This document shows positions 8,759 through 16,700 of a DNA stretch of 37,064 bases, piece after piece; the first letter of the stretch is position 1; the number at the start of each line of letters is the position of its first letter. Origin of the DNA: Planctomycetota bacterium. GTDB taxonomy: Bacteria; Planctomycetota; Phycisphaerae; Phycisphaerales; SM1A02. Below the pieces are notes generated by a model. That model made no database searches and was not told the origin of the DNA. It worked only from the letters and a program-made list of their open reading frames with translations. The DNA lies in assembly GCA_014381305.1 (NCBI GenBank), contig JACNLW010000091.1:1-37064 (forward strand). Reading direction: 5' to 3'. The position numbers and the translations under genes were made by a program.

Positions 8759-10123
8759 TCAATCCCCAAGCACTCGCTTCTTCCGAAGCAGATGATGATA
8801 GTGTTGCGCAAAACGATGCGCCTCATCTCGAATTGCCTGCACAAGTTTCAACCCAAGATTGTTTCGTCCAAGCTTCATCGGATCATCTTGCGTCGTCAGA
8901 TAAATGAGTTCTTCCTTCTTCGCAAGACTGATGACTAGTGGTGGTTTTTTGTCCAACACTGACAAGCCTTCCATTGCTGCATTTAGTTGACCTCTGCCAC
9001 CATCAATCACAATCAAATCTGGGTACAACTCCAAACCATCACCAGCATCGCGGTACCGACGAGAAATCACTTCCCGCATCGACATATAATCATCGTTCTT
9101 GGCAGTGTTAATCTTAAATCTTCTATACCCCTCTTTGTGCGGTCTTCCATCTACAAAACAAACCTTTGATGCAACGGTTTCAGTTCCCTGTAAATGCGCA
9201 ATATCAAATGCCTCAATGCAACGAAGATCTTCTGAAACAGCGAGAGCTTTTTTCAGCGCATGAATAGAATCCTCAGGATTCGAAGCAAAAATCGTTACTT
9301 CAGACTGCCATTCTTCTTGATGGTTTGTTTTGTCGCTTAACTTTTCGATCGCGTGCATTTGATCACGAATTCGACCCGCCTCTTCGTACTCTTTATTCTC
9401 AGATGCACGAACCATTTTCTTTTTTAGATCACGAAGCATAACGCTTCGTTTTGATTGCATAAATTTCAAAAACTGATCAATTTCCGATTTGTATTCGTCT
9501 CGGCTAATACGATTTGCACAAGGCGCAGAACACCGTTTAATTGCGTGCAACAAACACGGTCGAAAAAAACGGTTGGTCTTATCGTCTTCACGTATTGTTA
9601 ATGTACACGTTCGAAACTTATAAATAGTTTGCAACATGTGTACTGCATTATTCAGCGCCCACGAAGAAGCAAACGGACCAAACAATTTCGCACCTCGAAA
9701 TTCATCATCGCCGGGAGAGCGAGTCACGAACACGCCGGGAAACTCATCTTTCACGGTGACTGCGATGTACGGATACGTCTTCCCGTCGAGCTGCATCGAG
9801 TTGTACTTTGGCCGGTGATCCTTGATCAGTCTCGATTCAAGCAAGAGTGCTTCCCAGTCATCTTCGCACTCGATTGTCTCGACATACTCGATCTCAGCGA
9901 GCATTCCCTGCTTCCAAGGACCAACATCTGTTGATTTTCGAAAATATGACCCCACTCTTTTTTTCAGTGACCCCGCCTTCCCTATATATAGAATTTTCCC
10001 CGCATTATTGTGCATTAAATACACACCTGCAGAATCTGGTAATAAAACGGCAAAATCAGCCAATTTTTTTCGCTGTTTTTCCCATTTTAATGCAATAATT
10101 TCCTTCTCCATACGACTACCCAT
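8759..10123 (-). CDS. uvrC: UvrC-family excinuclease subunit lacking the C-terminal HhH domain
   Basis: UvrC makes the two incisions in UvrABC nucleotide excision repair. The 454-residue product has the GIY-YIG nuclease domain (GVYLM at 33-37, ILYIGKAGSLKKRV at 44-57). Four cysteines follow in the pattern RTC...RPCLLHAIKRCSAPC, expected to bind the [4Fe-4S] cluster. Next come a UVR helix pair (ENKEYEEAGRIRDQM) and the RNase-H-like nuclease domain (IEAFDIAHLQGTETVAS, DDYMSMREVISRRY, PDLIVIDGGRGQLNAA), ending at IRDEAHRFAQHYHHLLRKKRVLGD. Typical UvrC proteins run on to about 600 residues with two helix-hairpin-helix motifs; these are absent. The stop follows the last conserved block cleanly, so this looks like a genuine short form or a C-terminal loss. 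A second start is possible at 10111. Confidence 0.92.
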   Translation of the reverse strand: MGSRMEKEIIALKWEKQRKKLADFAVLLPDSAGVYLMHNNAGKILYIGKAGSLKKRVGSYFRKSTDVGPWKQGMLAEIEYVETIECEDDWEALLLESRLIKDHRPKYNSMQLDGKTYPYIAVTVKDEFPGVFVTRSPGDDEFRGAKLFGPFASSWALNNAVHMLQTIYKFRTCTLTIREDDKTNRFFRPCLLHAIKRCSAPCANRISRDEYKSEIDQFLKFMQSKRSVMLRDLKKKMVRASENKEYEEAGRIRDQMHAIEKLSDKTNHQEEWQSEVTIFASNPEDSIHALKKALAVSEDLRCIEAFDIAHLQGTETVASKVCFVDGRPHKEGYRRFKINTAKNDDYMSMREVISRRYRDAGDGLELYPDLIVIDGGRGQLNAAMEGLSVLDKKPPLVISLAKKEELIYLTTQDDPMKLGRNNLGLKLVQAIRDEAHRFAQHYHHLLRKKRVLGD

Positions 10124-10152
10124 TCTACCCTTTGATTTATCGAAATATAGCC

Positions 10153-10181
10153 TTGTTTTGGACTTTCGATCCTTGTATAAT
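10153..10181 (+). promoter_or_regulatory. Sigma-70-type promoter of the Cys-rich lipoprotein gene
   Basis: TTGTTT (10153-10158) and TATAAT (10176-10181) are separated by 17 bp. Transcription would start near 10188, about 40 nt before the start codon at 10229. This is the best -35/-10 match I noticed in the window. Confidence 0.65.
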
Positions 10182-10228
10182 CAATAATTCAACCCGTAAC
10201 CCCCTAACCCCCCTTTATGGAGAAACAA

Positions 10229-10669
10229 ATGAAACAACTACTTACCCTTACCCTCGTAGCCATGCTCGGCTTCGCAATTCTCGGCTGTAATAAGACCGAA
10301 AAAGTGAACGCTAGCGCGACTGCTGCTCAATGCGATCCAGCAAACTGCGATCCAGCAGACTGCGACCCTTCAAAATGTGCAAGCAAGAAAGCTTCTTGTG
10401 ACAAAATGGGAACAGAAGGATGCCCAATGGCGGCTGCCGCTGCTGCGAAAGCAAAGCCAGCTGCAACCGGATCAGAAGCTGGTGCAAAAAGTTGCTGCTC
10501 AAGCAAAGCAAAAGCTAAACCAGCTGCTGCTGGCGCTTGTGACCCAGCAGAATGTGGCGATATGAAAGATTGCGATCCAGCAAAATGCTCTTCAATGAAA
10601 AAAGGCAACAAAGCGAACTGCGATAAAATGAAAAAAGCAGGCGGTTGCCCAATGTCTGGTGATAAGTAA
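10229..10669 (+). CDS. Cysteine-rich lipoprotein with Cys-Asp-Pro repeats
   Basis: The product is 146 residues from the ATG at 10229, chosen because GGAG sits 6 nt upstream; an in-frame ATG at 10217 overlaps that site. The lipoprotein signal ends AILGC (Cys20). The mature part is low-complexity with repeated CDPAxC units (CDPANCDPADCDPSKC, then CDPAEC and CDPAKC), two CDKM blocks, two GCPM blocks and a CCSSK, separated by Ala/Lys/Pro linkers. Cysteine is far above normal frequency, which suggests metal binding or a disulfide-linked envelope protein. I recognise no named family. It has its own promoter and a strong terminator, so it is probably a single-gene, well expressed unit. Function unknown. 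Confidence 0.85.
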   Translation: MKQLLTLTLVAMLGFAILGCNKTEKVNASATAAQCDPANCDPADCDPSKCASKKASCDKMGTEGCPMAAAAAAKAKPAATGSEAGAKSCCSSKAKAKPAAAGACDPAECGDMKDCDPAKCSSMKKGNKANCDKMKKAGGCPMSGDK

Positions 10670-10692
10670 ACCACCGTTCAAATGATTTCACA

Positions 10693-10726
10693 ACAGGCCT
10701 CGCTTTTTAGCGAGGTCTGTTTTTTT
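10693..10726 (+). terminator. Rho-independent terminator after the Cys-rich lipoprotein gene
   Basis: A 12-bp stem (ACAGGCCTCGCT / AGCGAGGTCTGT, one G-U type pair) with a TTTT loop is followed by a run of seven T. It lies between the lipoprotein stop (10669) and pyrC (10745). Confidence 0.92.
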
Positions 10727-10744
10727 ATGGGTACAATACCCACC

Positions 10745-12049
10745 ATGACTTCGATCTTACTCCAGCACGGCCGAATCATCGACCCACATTCGGAATTTGA
10801 TGCTGTAGGTGATTTGCTGATCACTGACAATCGAATTGTTGCGATAGGAACTGTTGAAAATATACCCGCGGAAACCGAGACCATCGACTGTACCGATTGC
10901 ATAGTTTCGCCTGGTCTCATCGACATCCATGTGCACTTCCGCGAACCAAGCAGCGGACAACATGAAGAAACAATTGCTACTGGCGCAGCAGCTGCGGCTG
11001 CTGGAGGGTTCACAACTGTTTGCACAATGCCAAACACAACTCCCGCAACTGACACCCCAGAGATAATTACAAATGCAATCAAAATTGCAAAAAATGTAGG
11101 AAAATGCCGTGTTTTACCTACGGGGTGTGCGACTATTGGGCGACAGGGAAAAGAACTCGCACCAATTTCTGAAATGACGAAGGCTGGTGCCATCGCAATC
11201 ACAGACGACGGTGACGTTGTTGAAGACGATGCCATGATGGCGAGTGTGTTGCACGCTGCTTGCGAAGCTGACCGTTGTTTCATGCAACATTGCCAAAATC
11301 CCAAACTGACCATCGGGGGTGTGATGCATGCAGGTGAAGTACAAGAAGCACTTGGATACGGACCTTGGCCTCGGGAAGCAGAAGAGTCGGTCATTGCACG
11401 CGATCTTGCACTGAATAAAAACATCGGTTGTGCGTGGCACGCCCAACATCTCAGTAGTGGCGGCAGCGTTGCGATCATTGAAGCAGCGCAACAAGCAGGC
11501 CAGCGAGCAACCGGTGAGGCATCTCCGCATCACTTGTTACTCACAGACGAAGCATGCAAAACTCTTGGCACGATGGCGAAGATGAACCCGCCACTCCGTT
11601 CGCAGAAAGACATTGAAACGATCAAGGATGGCATTAAACGAAATGTAATTACGATTCTTGCAACTGATCATGCGCCCCATACACAAGAGTCCAAAGACCT
11701 CCCATTCCCCGATGCCTCTTTTGGTATCGTTGGTATCGAATGTGCATTGGCGCTCTATATCAAAGCACTCATTGATGATGACATCATTGATTGGCCTGAG
11801 ATGCTTGCGATGATGACTTCAAATCCAGCCAACTTGATTGGTCGATCTGACCTTGGTCGCCTCTCAATCGGCGGCAAAGCAGATGTAACTGTGATCAATC
11901 CACGGGAAGAATGGACCATCATGGCTTCCGATTTTCTCTCACCTGCGAGAAACTGCCCATTTAATGGCTGGAAAGTTCACGGAAGAGCAATCTTGACCGT
12001 GCTCGGTGGCAAAATCACCTTCTCACAAGCAAAAACAACCTCCTGTTAA
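10745..12049 (+). CDS. pyrC: Dihydroorotase
   Basis: Dihydroorotase closes carbamoyl-aspartate to dihydroorotate, the third step of de novo pyrimidine synthesis, in the cytoplasm. The 434-residue product is a class I enzyme. It has the zinc-binding DIHVHFREP motif (His62 and His64), GFTTVCTMPNTTP, the HAQHLS segment, ATDHAPHT with the catalytic Asp, and the IGGKADVTVINP closing segment. Length is normal. The frame is open upstream through the preceding terminator, so the real start must be at 10727 or 10745. I prefer 10745 because the protein then begins directly with the family-typical MTSILLQHGRIIDP. TACAAT at 10732-10737 ends 7 nt before that ATG, so the message could be leaderless. No pyrB is adjacent. 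Confidence 0.95.
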   Translation: MTSILLQHGRIIDPHSEFDAVGDLLITDNRIVAIGTVENIPAETETIDCTDCIVSPGLIDIHVHFREPSSGQHEETIATGAAAAAAGGFTTVCTMPNTTPATDTPEIITNAIKIAKNVGKCRVLPTGCATIGRQGKELAPISEMTKAGAIAITDDGDVVEDDAMMASVLHAACEADRCFMQHCQNPKLTIGGVMHAGEVQEALGYGPWPREAEESVIARDLALNKNIGCAWHAQHLSSGGSVAIIEAAQQAGQRATGEASPHHLLLTDEACKTLGTMAKMNPPLRSQKDIETIKDGIKRNVITILATDHAPHTQESKDLPFPDASFGIVGIECALALYIKALIDDDIIDWPEMLAMMTSNPANLIGRSDLGRLSIGGKADVTVINPREEWTIMASDFLSPARNCPFNGWKVHGRAILTVLGGKITFSQAKTTSC

Positions 12050-12062
12050 ACTCGCCAAACCA

Positions 12063-12090
12063 TTGCATTTCGCCGAGTTTCGTGTAAAAT
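12063..12090 (+). promoter_or_regulatory. Candidate promoter of rpsB-tsf
   Basis: TTGCAT (12063-12068) and TAAAAT (12085-12090) are spaced by 16 bp. Transcription from about 12097 would give a leader of roughly 155 nt before rpsB. Confidence 0.5.
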
Positions 12091-12096
12091 CTCCAA

Positions 12097-12251
12097 TTCG
12101 ACTCAGTTTCTGAGCGATGGGCATAGCCGGTGGGCGGCAATGCTCAATTACCTCTAGGCGGCAATGCTGCAATGGCATGCCAAAAATCGTGAAGCGCCCT
12201 TGTGCAGAACTTCGCCCACAAGTCTGCCGGTGTCGCTGATAGGAAATATAA
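12097..12251 (+). promoter_or_regulatory. Structured 5' leader of rpsB
   Basis: No gene fits here. The 12-mer GGCGGCAATGCT occurs twice (12133-12144 and 12157-12168), and CTTGTG (12199-12204) can pair with CACAAG (12217-12222). Ribosomal protein S2 operons in other bacteria carry autoregulatory leaders, so this may be one. The particular structure is not one I recognise. AGGA just before the rpsB ATG (8-nt gap) is the ribosome site. Confidence 0.4.
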
Positions 12252-13154
12252 ATGACCGAAGAAAAAAAGACTGATGTCGTAAGTCGATTGCTTGAAGCGG
12301 GAATCCACTTTGGACAACGCAGAAGTAAGTGGAACCCAAAAATGAAACCCTACATTTGGGGTGTTCGAAATGGTTTGCACATTATTGATATTCGCGAAAC
12401 CGTCAAAGGTTTGATGCGAGCAAAACTTTACATTCAAAATACAGTTGCCAGTGGCAAGGACGTTGTCTTTGTTGGTACAAAACGGCAAGCTCAAGCTGCA
12501 GTACAAAAGTACGCTGGCGATGCTGGTATGCCATGGGTTACCGAACGATGGTTAGGTGGCACCCTCACAAATTTCCAAACAATTCGTTCCCGCCTCAAAC
12601 GATTGATCGAACTTGAAAAACTTGTTGACTCTGGCGAAATTGAAACGTATTCAAAGAAAATGACATCGCAGTTGATGCGTGAAAAAGCGAAGATCACCCG
12701 TAACCTCGACGGCATTCGTAACATGAGTAAACTGCCGGGTGCGATGGTTGTAATCGACGCGAATAACGAGGTGAATGCACTTCGCGAAGCAACTGCACTC
12801 CGAATTCCAACGATCGGTTTGATCGATAGTGATGGCGATCCGCAACTTGTAGATATTCCAATTCCCGGAAACGATGACTCGCTTCGTTCCATCGAAGTCG
12901 TGATCGCTGAATTAATGTCAGCAGTCACTGATGGACTCGCTGGTCGCCGTGCAAAGGAAGCAGAAGCACAACGAAAAGCTGAAGAAAAAGCGAAGTCTGA
13001 AGCGCAAGAAGCTGCTGCACACGAAGAAGCGAAATCGCGATCCGCACGTACTTCTTTCAAAGCTGATGATTCAAAGACAGCGCCAAAAGATGACCAAGGT
13101 GGTGCCGCAACAGCTACTGCTGAAGCACCAAAAACTGAAACCGACAAATCATGA
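12252..13154 (+). CDS. rpsB: 30S ribosomal protein S2
   Basis: S2 joins the 30S head/platform late in assembly. The 300-residue product matches the family: LLEAGIHFGQRRSKWNPKMKPYIWGVRNGLHIIDI near the N-terminus, VFVGTKRQAQAAV, WLGGTLTNFQTI, LPGAMVVIDANNEVNALREA, and IPTIGLIDSDGDPQLVDIPIPGNDDSLRSI. The conserved core ends near residue 228. The remaining 70 or so residues form a charged Ala/Lys/Glu-rich tail (RRAKEAEAQRKAEEKAKSEA, then acidic and Thr-rich). This tail is longer than in E. coli S2 and probably disordered. tsf follows in the usual order, 29 bp downstream. Confidence 0.98.
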   Translation: MTEEKKTDVVSRLLEAGIHFGQRRSKWNPKMKPYIWGVRNGLHIIDIRETVKGLMRAKLYIQNTVASGKDVVFVGTKRQAQAAVQKYAGDAGMPWVTERWLGGTLTNFQTIRSRLKRLIELEKLVDSGEIETYSKKMTSQLMREKAKITRNLDGIRNMSKLPGAMVVIDANNEVNALREATALRIPTIGLIDSDGDPQLVDIPIPGNDDSLRSIEVVIAELMSAVTDGLAGRRAKEAEAQRKAEEKAKSEAQEAAAHEEAKSRSARTSFKADDSKTAPKDDQGGAATATAEAPKTETDKS

Positions 13155-13183
13155 CAACGCAAACTACTACAGGAGAAGCAACA

Positions 13184-13972
13184 ATGAGTTTCACTGCAAA
13201 AGATGTCATGCAACTTCGCCAAAAAACTGGCTTAGGCATGATGGATTGTAAAAAAGCCCTCACTGAAAATAACGGTGACGCGGAAGCCGCAGAAGCGTGG
13301 ATTCGCGAAAAGAAAAAGGGTAAAATGGACACACGAACTGAACGCACAACAGGCGAAGGTCGCATCGGTGTTGCGTATGGCGATAACTGTGCAGTCATCG
13401 TTGAACTGCAGACTGAAACTGACTTCACAGCAAAAAACGAAGCGTTCTCAGAAATGGTTGCTGAAGTTGCAAACTTTGCACTCGCTTCAGGCGATGGCAA
13501 TGTTTCGTGTTCAGATGATATGACAAAAGTGATTGATGAAATCCGCATCACAACTGGCGAAAACACAAACTTCGCTCGTGGCCAACATTACAGTGGGGGT
13601 CATTTTGGTCATTACATTCATCACGATGGCAAACGCGCTTGCCTTCTTCAAACAGACGGTGAGGTCGATGGCGAAATCCTCAAAGGAATTTGCCAACACA
13701 TCGTATTCCACGACCCTCTTGGGATCAGTGCAGACGACGTACCTGCTGACGTGATTGAAAAAATTAAAGCAGATGCAATTCAACAAGCCAAAGATACTGG
13801 TAAAAATGACGAAATTGCACAAAAAATGGCTGATGGCAAAGTTCGAAAGCACCTTGAGGAAAACACCCTTCTTGCTCAAAAATTCGTTCTTGATGAATCA
13901 AAAACTGTGACAGAGTTGTTGCCTGAGGGTACAACTGTGACCGCTTTCATCCGCTACACACTTGGAGGCTAA
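13184..13972 (+). CDS. tsf: Translation elongation factor Ts
   Basis: EF-Ts recharges EF-Tu by exchanging GDP for GTP. The 262-residue product has the N-terminal UBA-like domain (MSFTAKDVMQLRQKTGLGMMDCKKALTE) and the conserved core motif TETDF (77-81) that contacts EF-Tu. It ends in LAQKFVLDESKTVTELL, as is usual for the family. I placed the start at 13184 because AGGAG lies 8 nt upstream and the protein then begins at the family start; the open frame reaches back to 13151. It is transcribed with rpsB and followed by a strong terminator. A His/Gly-rich loop around residues 130-147 (QHYSGGHFGHYIHHDGK) is slightly unusual. Confidence 0.97.
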   Translation: MSFTAKDVMQLRQKTGLGMMDCKKALTENNGDAEAAEAWIREKKKGKMDTRTERTTGEGRIGVAYGDNCAVIVELQTETDFTAKNEAFSEMVAEVANFALASGDGNVSCSDDMTKVIDEIRITTGENTNFARGQHYSGGHFGHYIHHDGKRACLLQTDGEVDGEILKGICQHIVFHDPLGISADDVPADVIEKIKADAIQQAKDTGKNDEIAQKMADGKVRKHLEENTLLAQKFVLDESKTVTELLPEGTTVTAFIRYTLGG

Positions 13973-14010
13973 CTCCCAAGTACCGATAGTTCTGAAACAC
14001 ACTTTCCCAA

Positions 14011-14041
14011 ACACCCCAGCCTCCGGCTGGGGTGTTTTTTT
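14011..14041 (+). terminator. Rho-independent terminator of rpsB-tsf
   Basis: A perfect 11-bp stem ACACCCCAGCC / GGCTGGGGTGT with loop TCC is followed by a T run (14034-14041). Confidence 0.96.
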
Positions 14042-14052
14042 ACCCACACCTT

Positions 14053-14226
14053 AATTGACTCCGAGTGAATTATCTCCTCATTTCATTAATTGACTCCGAG
14101 TCAATTAATCTCTCGTCTTTTTAATTGACTCGGAGTGAATTTATCTCTTTTGTTTCCAATGGTTTACAATCGTCATTTTTTTTGAAATATTACTGACACC
14201 GAAATTTAATTGACTCGGAGTCAATT
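14053..14226. repeat. Four dispersed 19-bp palindromic units between tsf and ggt
   Basis: Units seen: AATTGACTCCGAGTGAATT (14053-14071), AATTGACTCCGAGTCAATT (14088-14106), AATTGACTCGGAGTGAATT (14123-14141) and AATTGACTCGGAGTCAATT (14208-14226). Units 2 and 4 are perfect palindromes: 8-nt arms with a 3-nt centre. The ggt stop TGA (14223-14221) lies inside unit 4, so the repeat encodes the last residue and stop. The same unit recurs at 28070-28316. The rest of this 248-bp junction is AT-rich, with no other signal. Confidence 0.93.
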
Positions 14227-15855
14227 AAATCCGGCGGCGAGGCCGCCTTTGCGGTGGTCGCTCGCTGGTTTGAGCACATCACCGTCGATGGCGATCGCCT
14301 GGACAACACCAACAGTTTTTCGGGTCGTTGTTTCATGCCCTTTGCGCAAAAGCGAATCGACAATGGCTTGGTCATCCCATGCCTCTTCGAAGTACACTTT
14401 GTCAGGCATCCATTGATGATGTAATCGTTGACGTGATACCGCGTCAATAGGTTCATCGCCAAACCACACACTATTCAAAATCACCTGCACTACACCAGAA
14501 ATAATACGAGGACCTCCAGAAGCACCGACAACAAAGACCGGTTCACCACCCCGCAACACAATCGTAGGTGACATACTCGACAGCGGTCGCTTCCCCGCTT
14601 CTGGTAAATTCTTATCCGACTGTTGCAATCCATACACGTTCGTACCAGAGGGTGGAGAAAAGTCATCCATCTCATTATTCAGCACAAAATCATAGGGTTT
14701 CACCAATACTTGCGAACCAAATGATGTGTTAATCGTCTCCGTCGCTGCAACAACCATCCCTTCTCCATCTACCACACACAAATGACTTGTACCTGAATCA
14801 TCAGGAAGTTGAACTGTTGCACCATACGATGAAGAATCTGCTGTCTTCTCGTTTGAAACTTCTGATACGAGTGCGTCGAAATACATCGAATCTGTCAAAG
14901 CAGAAACTGGCACATCGACAAACGCGGGATCGGCCAAATATTCTGCTCGATCTGCAAATGCGTGTTTCATCGACTCAACAAGTAAGTGTGAATACAATGG
15001 ATCATTACGATTCAGTTCCGTAGCACCCAATCGTTGCATCAATGACAAAATTTGAACAAGAGCTATACCACCGCTACTTGGGGGTGGCATTGCAACAATT
15101 GTAAAACCACCACCAATATCAACAACAAGCGGCGTTTCCCATCGCGGTGTATATGTTGCAAGATCACGAAGCGAAATATGCTCACCTGTACTTGCAACGA
15201 TCGCCCTCGCTACATCCCCTTCATAAAAAGCTACCCGTCCGTATTTTGCAATTCCTTCAAGAACGAGTGCTTGCCCACGCAGTAGAAGTTTCTCGTCTAC
15301 CCCAAAACGACTCATCGCCAGAGATTGATCTTGCAATTCCACTGAACTTTTTCCAAGTGCATTTCTAGCGCTCTTTACACTCGCTCGGTACGCGGTGTCG
15401 AGTGCAAAACCATTGTGTGCAATCTCAATTGCTGGCGCGAGCACTTGTGCAATGGGCAACCGCCCAAACTTTTCATGTGCAGCCAACAACCCAGCAACTG
15501 TGCCGGGCACACCAACAGCTTCGGGGCCAACACGGCTGTTGTGATTTTTGTAGTACATGGTGTCCATTAATCCGGGGGCTGTCTCTCGATAATTCAGCGC
15601 AACAGGATCACCATCATGTGGATCAATAATCATAAAACCACCTCCACCAATCCCACATGAAAACGGCCTAACAATACTCAACGTAAAACTCGTTGCAACC
15701 GCAGCATCAACTGCATTCCCACCTTCTTTTAAAATCCGCACACCTGCTTCCGATGCAAGTCGATGGTCGGCCGCAACTGCACCACCAGAATACACCACTT
15801 GCTTCGAGGAGCACCCGCTAAGAATCAGAACCAATAAAAACAGGCGTTTTAACAT
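14221..15855 (-). CDS. ggt: Gamma-glutamyltransferase lipoprotein
   Basis: GGT cleaves the gamma-glutamyl bond of glutathione and related peptides outside the cytoplasm. The 544-residue product has a lipoprotein signal ending LSGC (Cys15), so it should be membrane anchored rather than soluble as in E. coli. Family motifs are AAVATSFTLSIVRPFSCGIGGGGFMII, NYRETAP, GVPGTVAGL and SSGGIAL. The autoprocessing site is DSGTSHLCVVD, with Thr356 as the expected nucleophile. Further motifs are KRPLSSMSPTIV and GASGGPRI. The final residues and stop codon fall in a 19-bp repeat. The start overlaps the end of the epimerase gene by 7 bp, implying co-translation. Confidence 0.95.
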   Translation of the reverse strand: MLKRLFLLVLILSGCSSKQVVYSGGAVAADHRLASEAGVRILKEGGNAVDAAVATSFTLSIVRPFSCGIGGGGFMIIDPHDGDPVALNYRETAPGLMDTMYYKNHNSRVGPEAVGVPGTVAGLLAAHEKFGRLPIAQVLAPAIEIAHNGFALDTAYRASVKSARNALGKSSVELQDQSLAMSRFGVDEKLLLRGQALVLEGIAKYGRVAFYEGDVARAIVASTGEHISLRDLATYTPRWETPLVVDIGGGFTIVAMPPPSSGGIALVQILSLMQRLGATELNRNDPLYSHLLVESMKHAFADRAEYLADPAFVDVPVSALTDSMYFDALVSEVSNEKTADSSSYGATVQLPDDSGTSHLCVVDGEGMVVAATETINTSFGSQVLVKPYDFVLNNEMDDFSPPSGTNVYGLQQSDKNLPEAGKRPLSSMSPTIVLRGGEPVFVVGASGGPRIISGVVQVILNSVWFGDEPIDAVSRQRLHHQWMPDKVYFEEAWDDQAIVDSLLRKGHETTTRKTVGVVQAIAIDGDVLKPASDHRKGGLAAGFN

Positions 15856-16658
15856 CCTTTCCCCTTTAAGAAAGTAATTGCACGTTGTATGTCTTTTACT
15901 CTGTTTTCACCCGCTTCGCGTTCAATGACAAGGTTCACGCCACTTGGAATAACAGGAATAAACGCATCCCAAACTACATCCCCATTTCCAACTACAACTT
16001 CTGTCCCCCAAGTGCCTTCAACTTCTGTTGCAATCGCATCTTTAATATGTACTTGCCGAACCCATGGTGTTAACTGATTGATTGCAGTAACTGGATCACC
16101 TTGCCCATATAAAATCATATTCGCTGGATCAAAATTCACACCAATGTTTGGATGTGACATTTCTTCAAGAACTCCCAACAGAACCTCTGCGCTCTCTTGT
16201 CCCGTTTCAAACGCAATTGCAATTTTATTACTCGCAAAAATATCTGCAATCTGAACAAGCCGATCTAACATTTTTGTTCGCTCTTCCGAAACAGCGTGCG
16301 GAAGAAACCCCGCGTGAAACGTAACAAGTGACAAACCAAGATCACTTGCGATGCCAGCGCTTGCTTTCACACGTCCCAACGTCTCAAACCAAGTTGCATC
16401 TTGTCGAACACCGCCCGTTTTAGCGATCGTTTCAAGCGATGTGTAATCTTCACCAGCAGGTTCAAACATACCACTTACAATCGTGATCCCTGCATCAAGC
16501 AGCATTTGCTTGCAATGTGACCAACTTTCATCTTCAGCAAGCGGTACAAGCGCCAACTGCACCCTGGTAATTGCACATTTTTGCAGGTCAGAAACCAACA
16601 TTTCAGGATTTCTAGGACGAAGGCTCCAACTACAAATACTAATTTGATGACTTTGCAT
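15849..16658 (-). CDS. Sugar phosphate isomerase/epimerase-like TIM-barrel protein
   Basis: The 269-residue product belongs to the xylose-isomerase-like TIM-barrel (AP endonuclease 2) superfamily. It begins ISICSWSLRPRNPEMLVSDLQ and has VTFHAGF (about 110-117), IAFETGQE with the Glu typical of a metal ligand, NIGVNFDPANMILYG, VRQVHIKDA, and a closing VIEREAGENRV. The Glu/Asp/His/Glu ligand set of the family can therefore be followed. Enzymes of this type isomerise or epimerise sugars and inositols; the substrate cannot be told from sequence. It overlaps ggt, and the partnership is not an obvious pathway. It diverges from the hotdog gene with 42 bp between starts. Confidence 0.85.
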   Translation of the reverse strand: MQSHQISICSWSLRPRNPEMLVSDLQKCAITRVQLALVPLAEDESWSHCKQMLLDAGITIVSGMFEPAGEDYTSLETIAKTGGVRQDATWFETLGRVKASAGIASDLGLSLVTFHAGFLPHAVSEERTKMLDRLVQIADIFASNKIAIAFETGQESAEVLLGVLEEMSHPNIGVNFDPANMILYGQGDPVTAINQLTPWVRQVHIKDAIATEVEGTWGTEVVVGNGDVVWDAFIPVIPSGVNLVIEREAGENRVKDIQRAITFLKGKGC

Positions 16659-16700
16659 GAGGTATAGCCTACAATACTCAGGATTATCTAGGTAGAAATC

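Noticed and set aside
8614-8907. Plus-strand ORF over the prepilin/uvrC junction
   Set aside because: It consists of repeat sequence and the antisense of the uvrC 3' end.
10678-11478. Minus-strand ORF of 266 codons inside pyrC
   Set aside because: It lies opposite clear dihydroorotase motifs and runs into the terminator; no family resemblance.
12144-12506. Minus-strand ORF covering the rpsB leader and start
   Set aside because: Low-complexity translation, overlaps rpsB, no start signal; the interval reads better as a plus-strand leader.
14190-14471. Minus-strand ORF of 93 codons at the end of ggt
   Set aside because: It overlaps ggt in another frame, has no ribosome site and no recognisable domain; ggt is unambiguous there.
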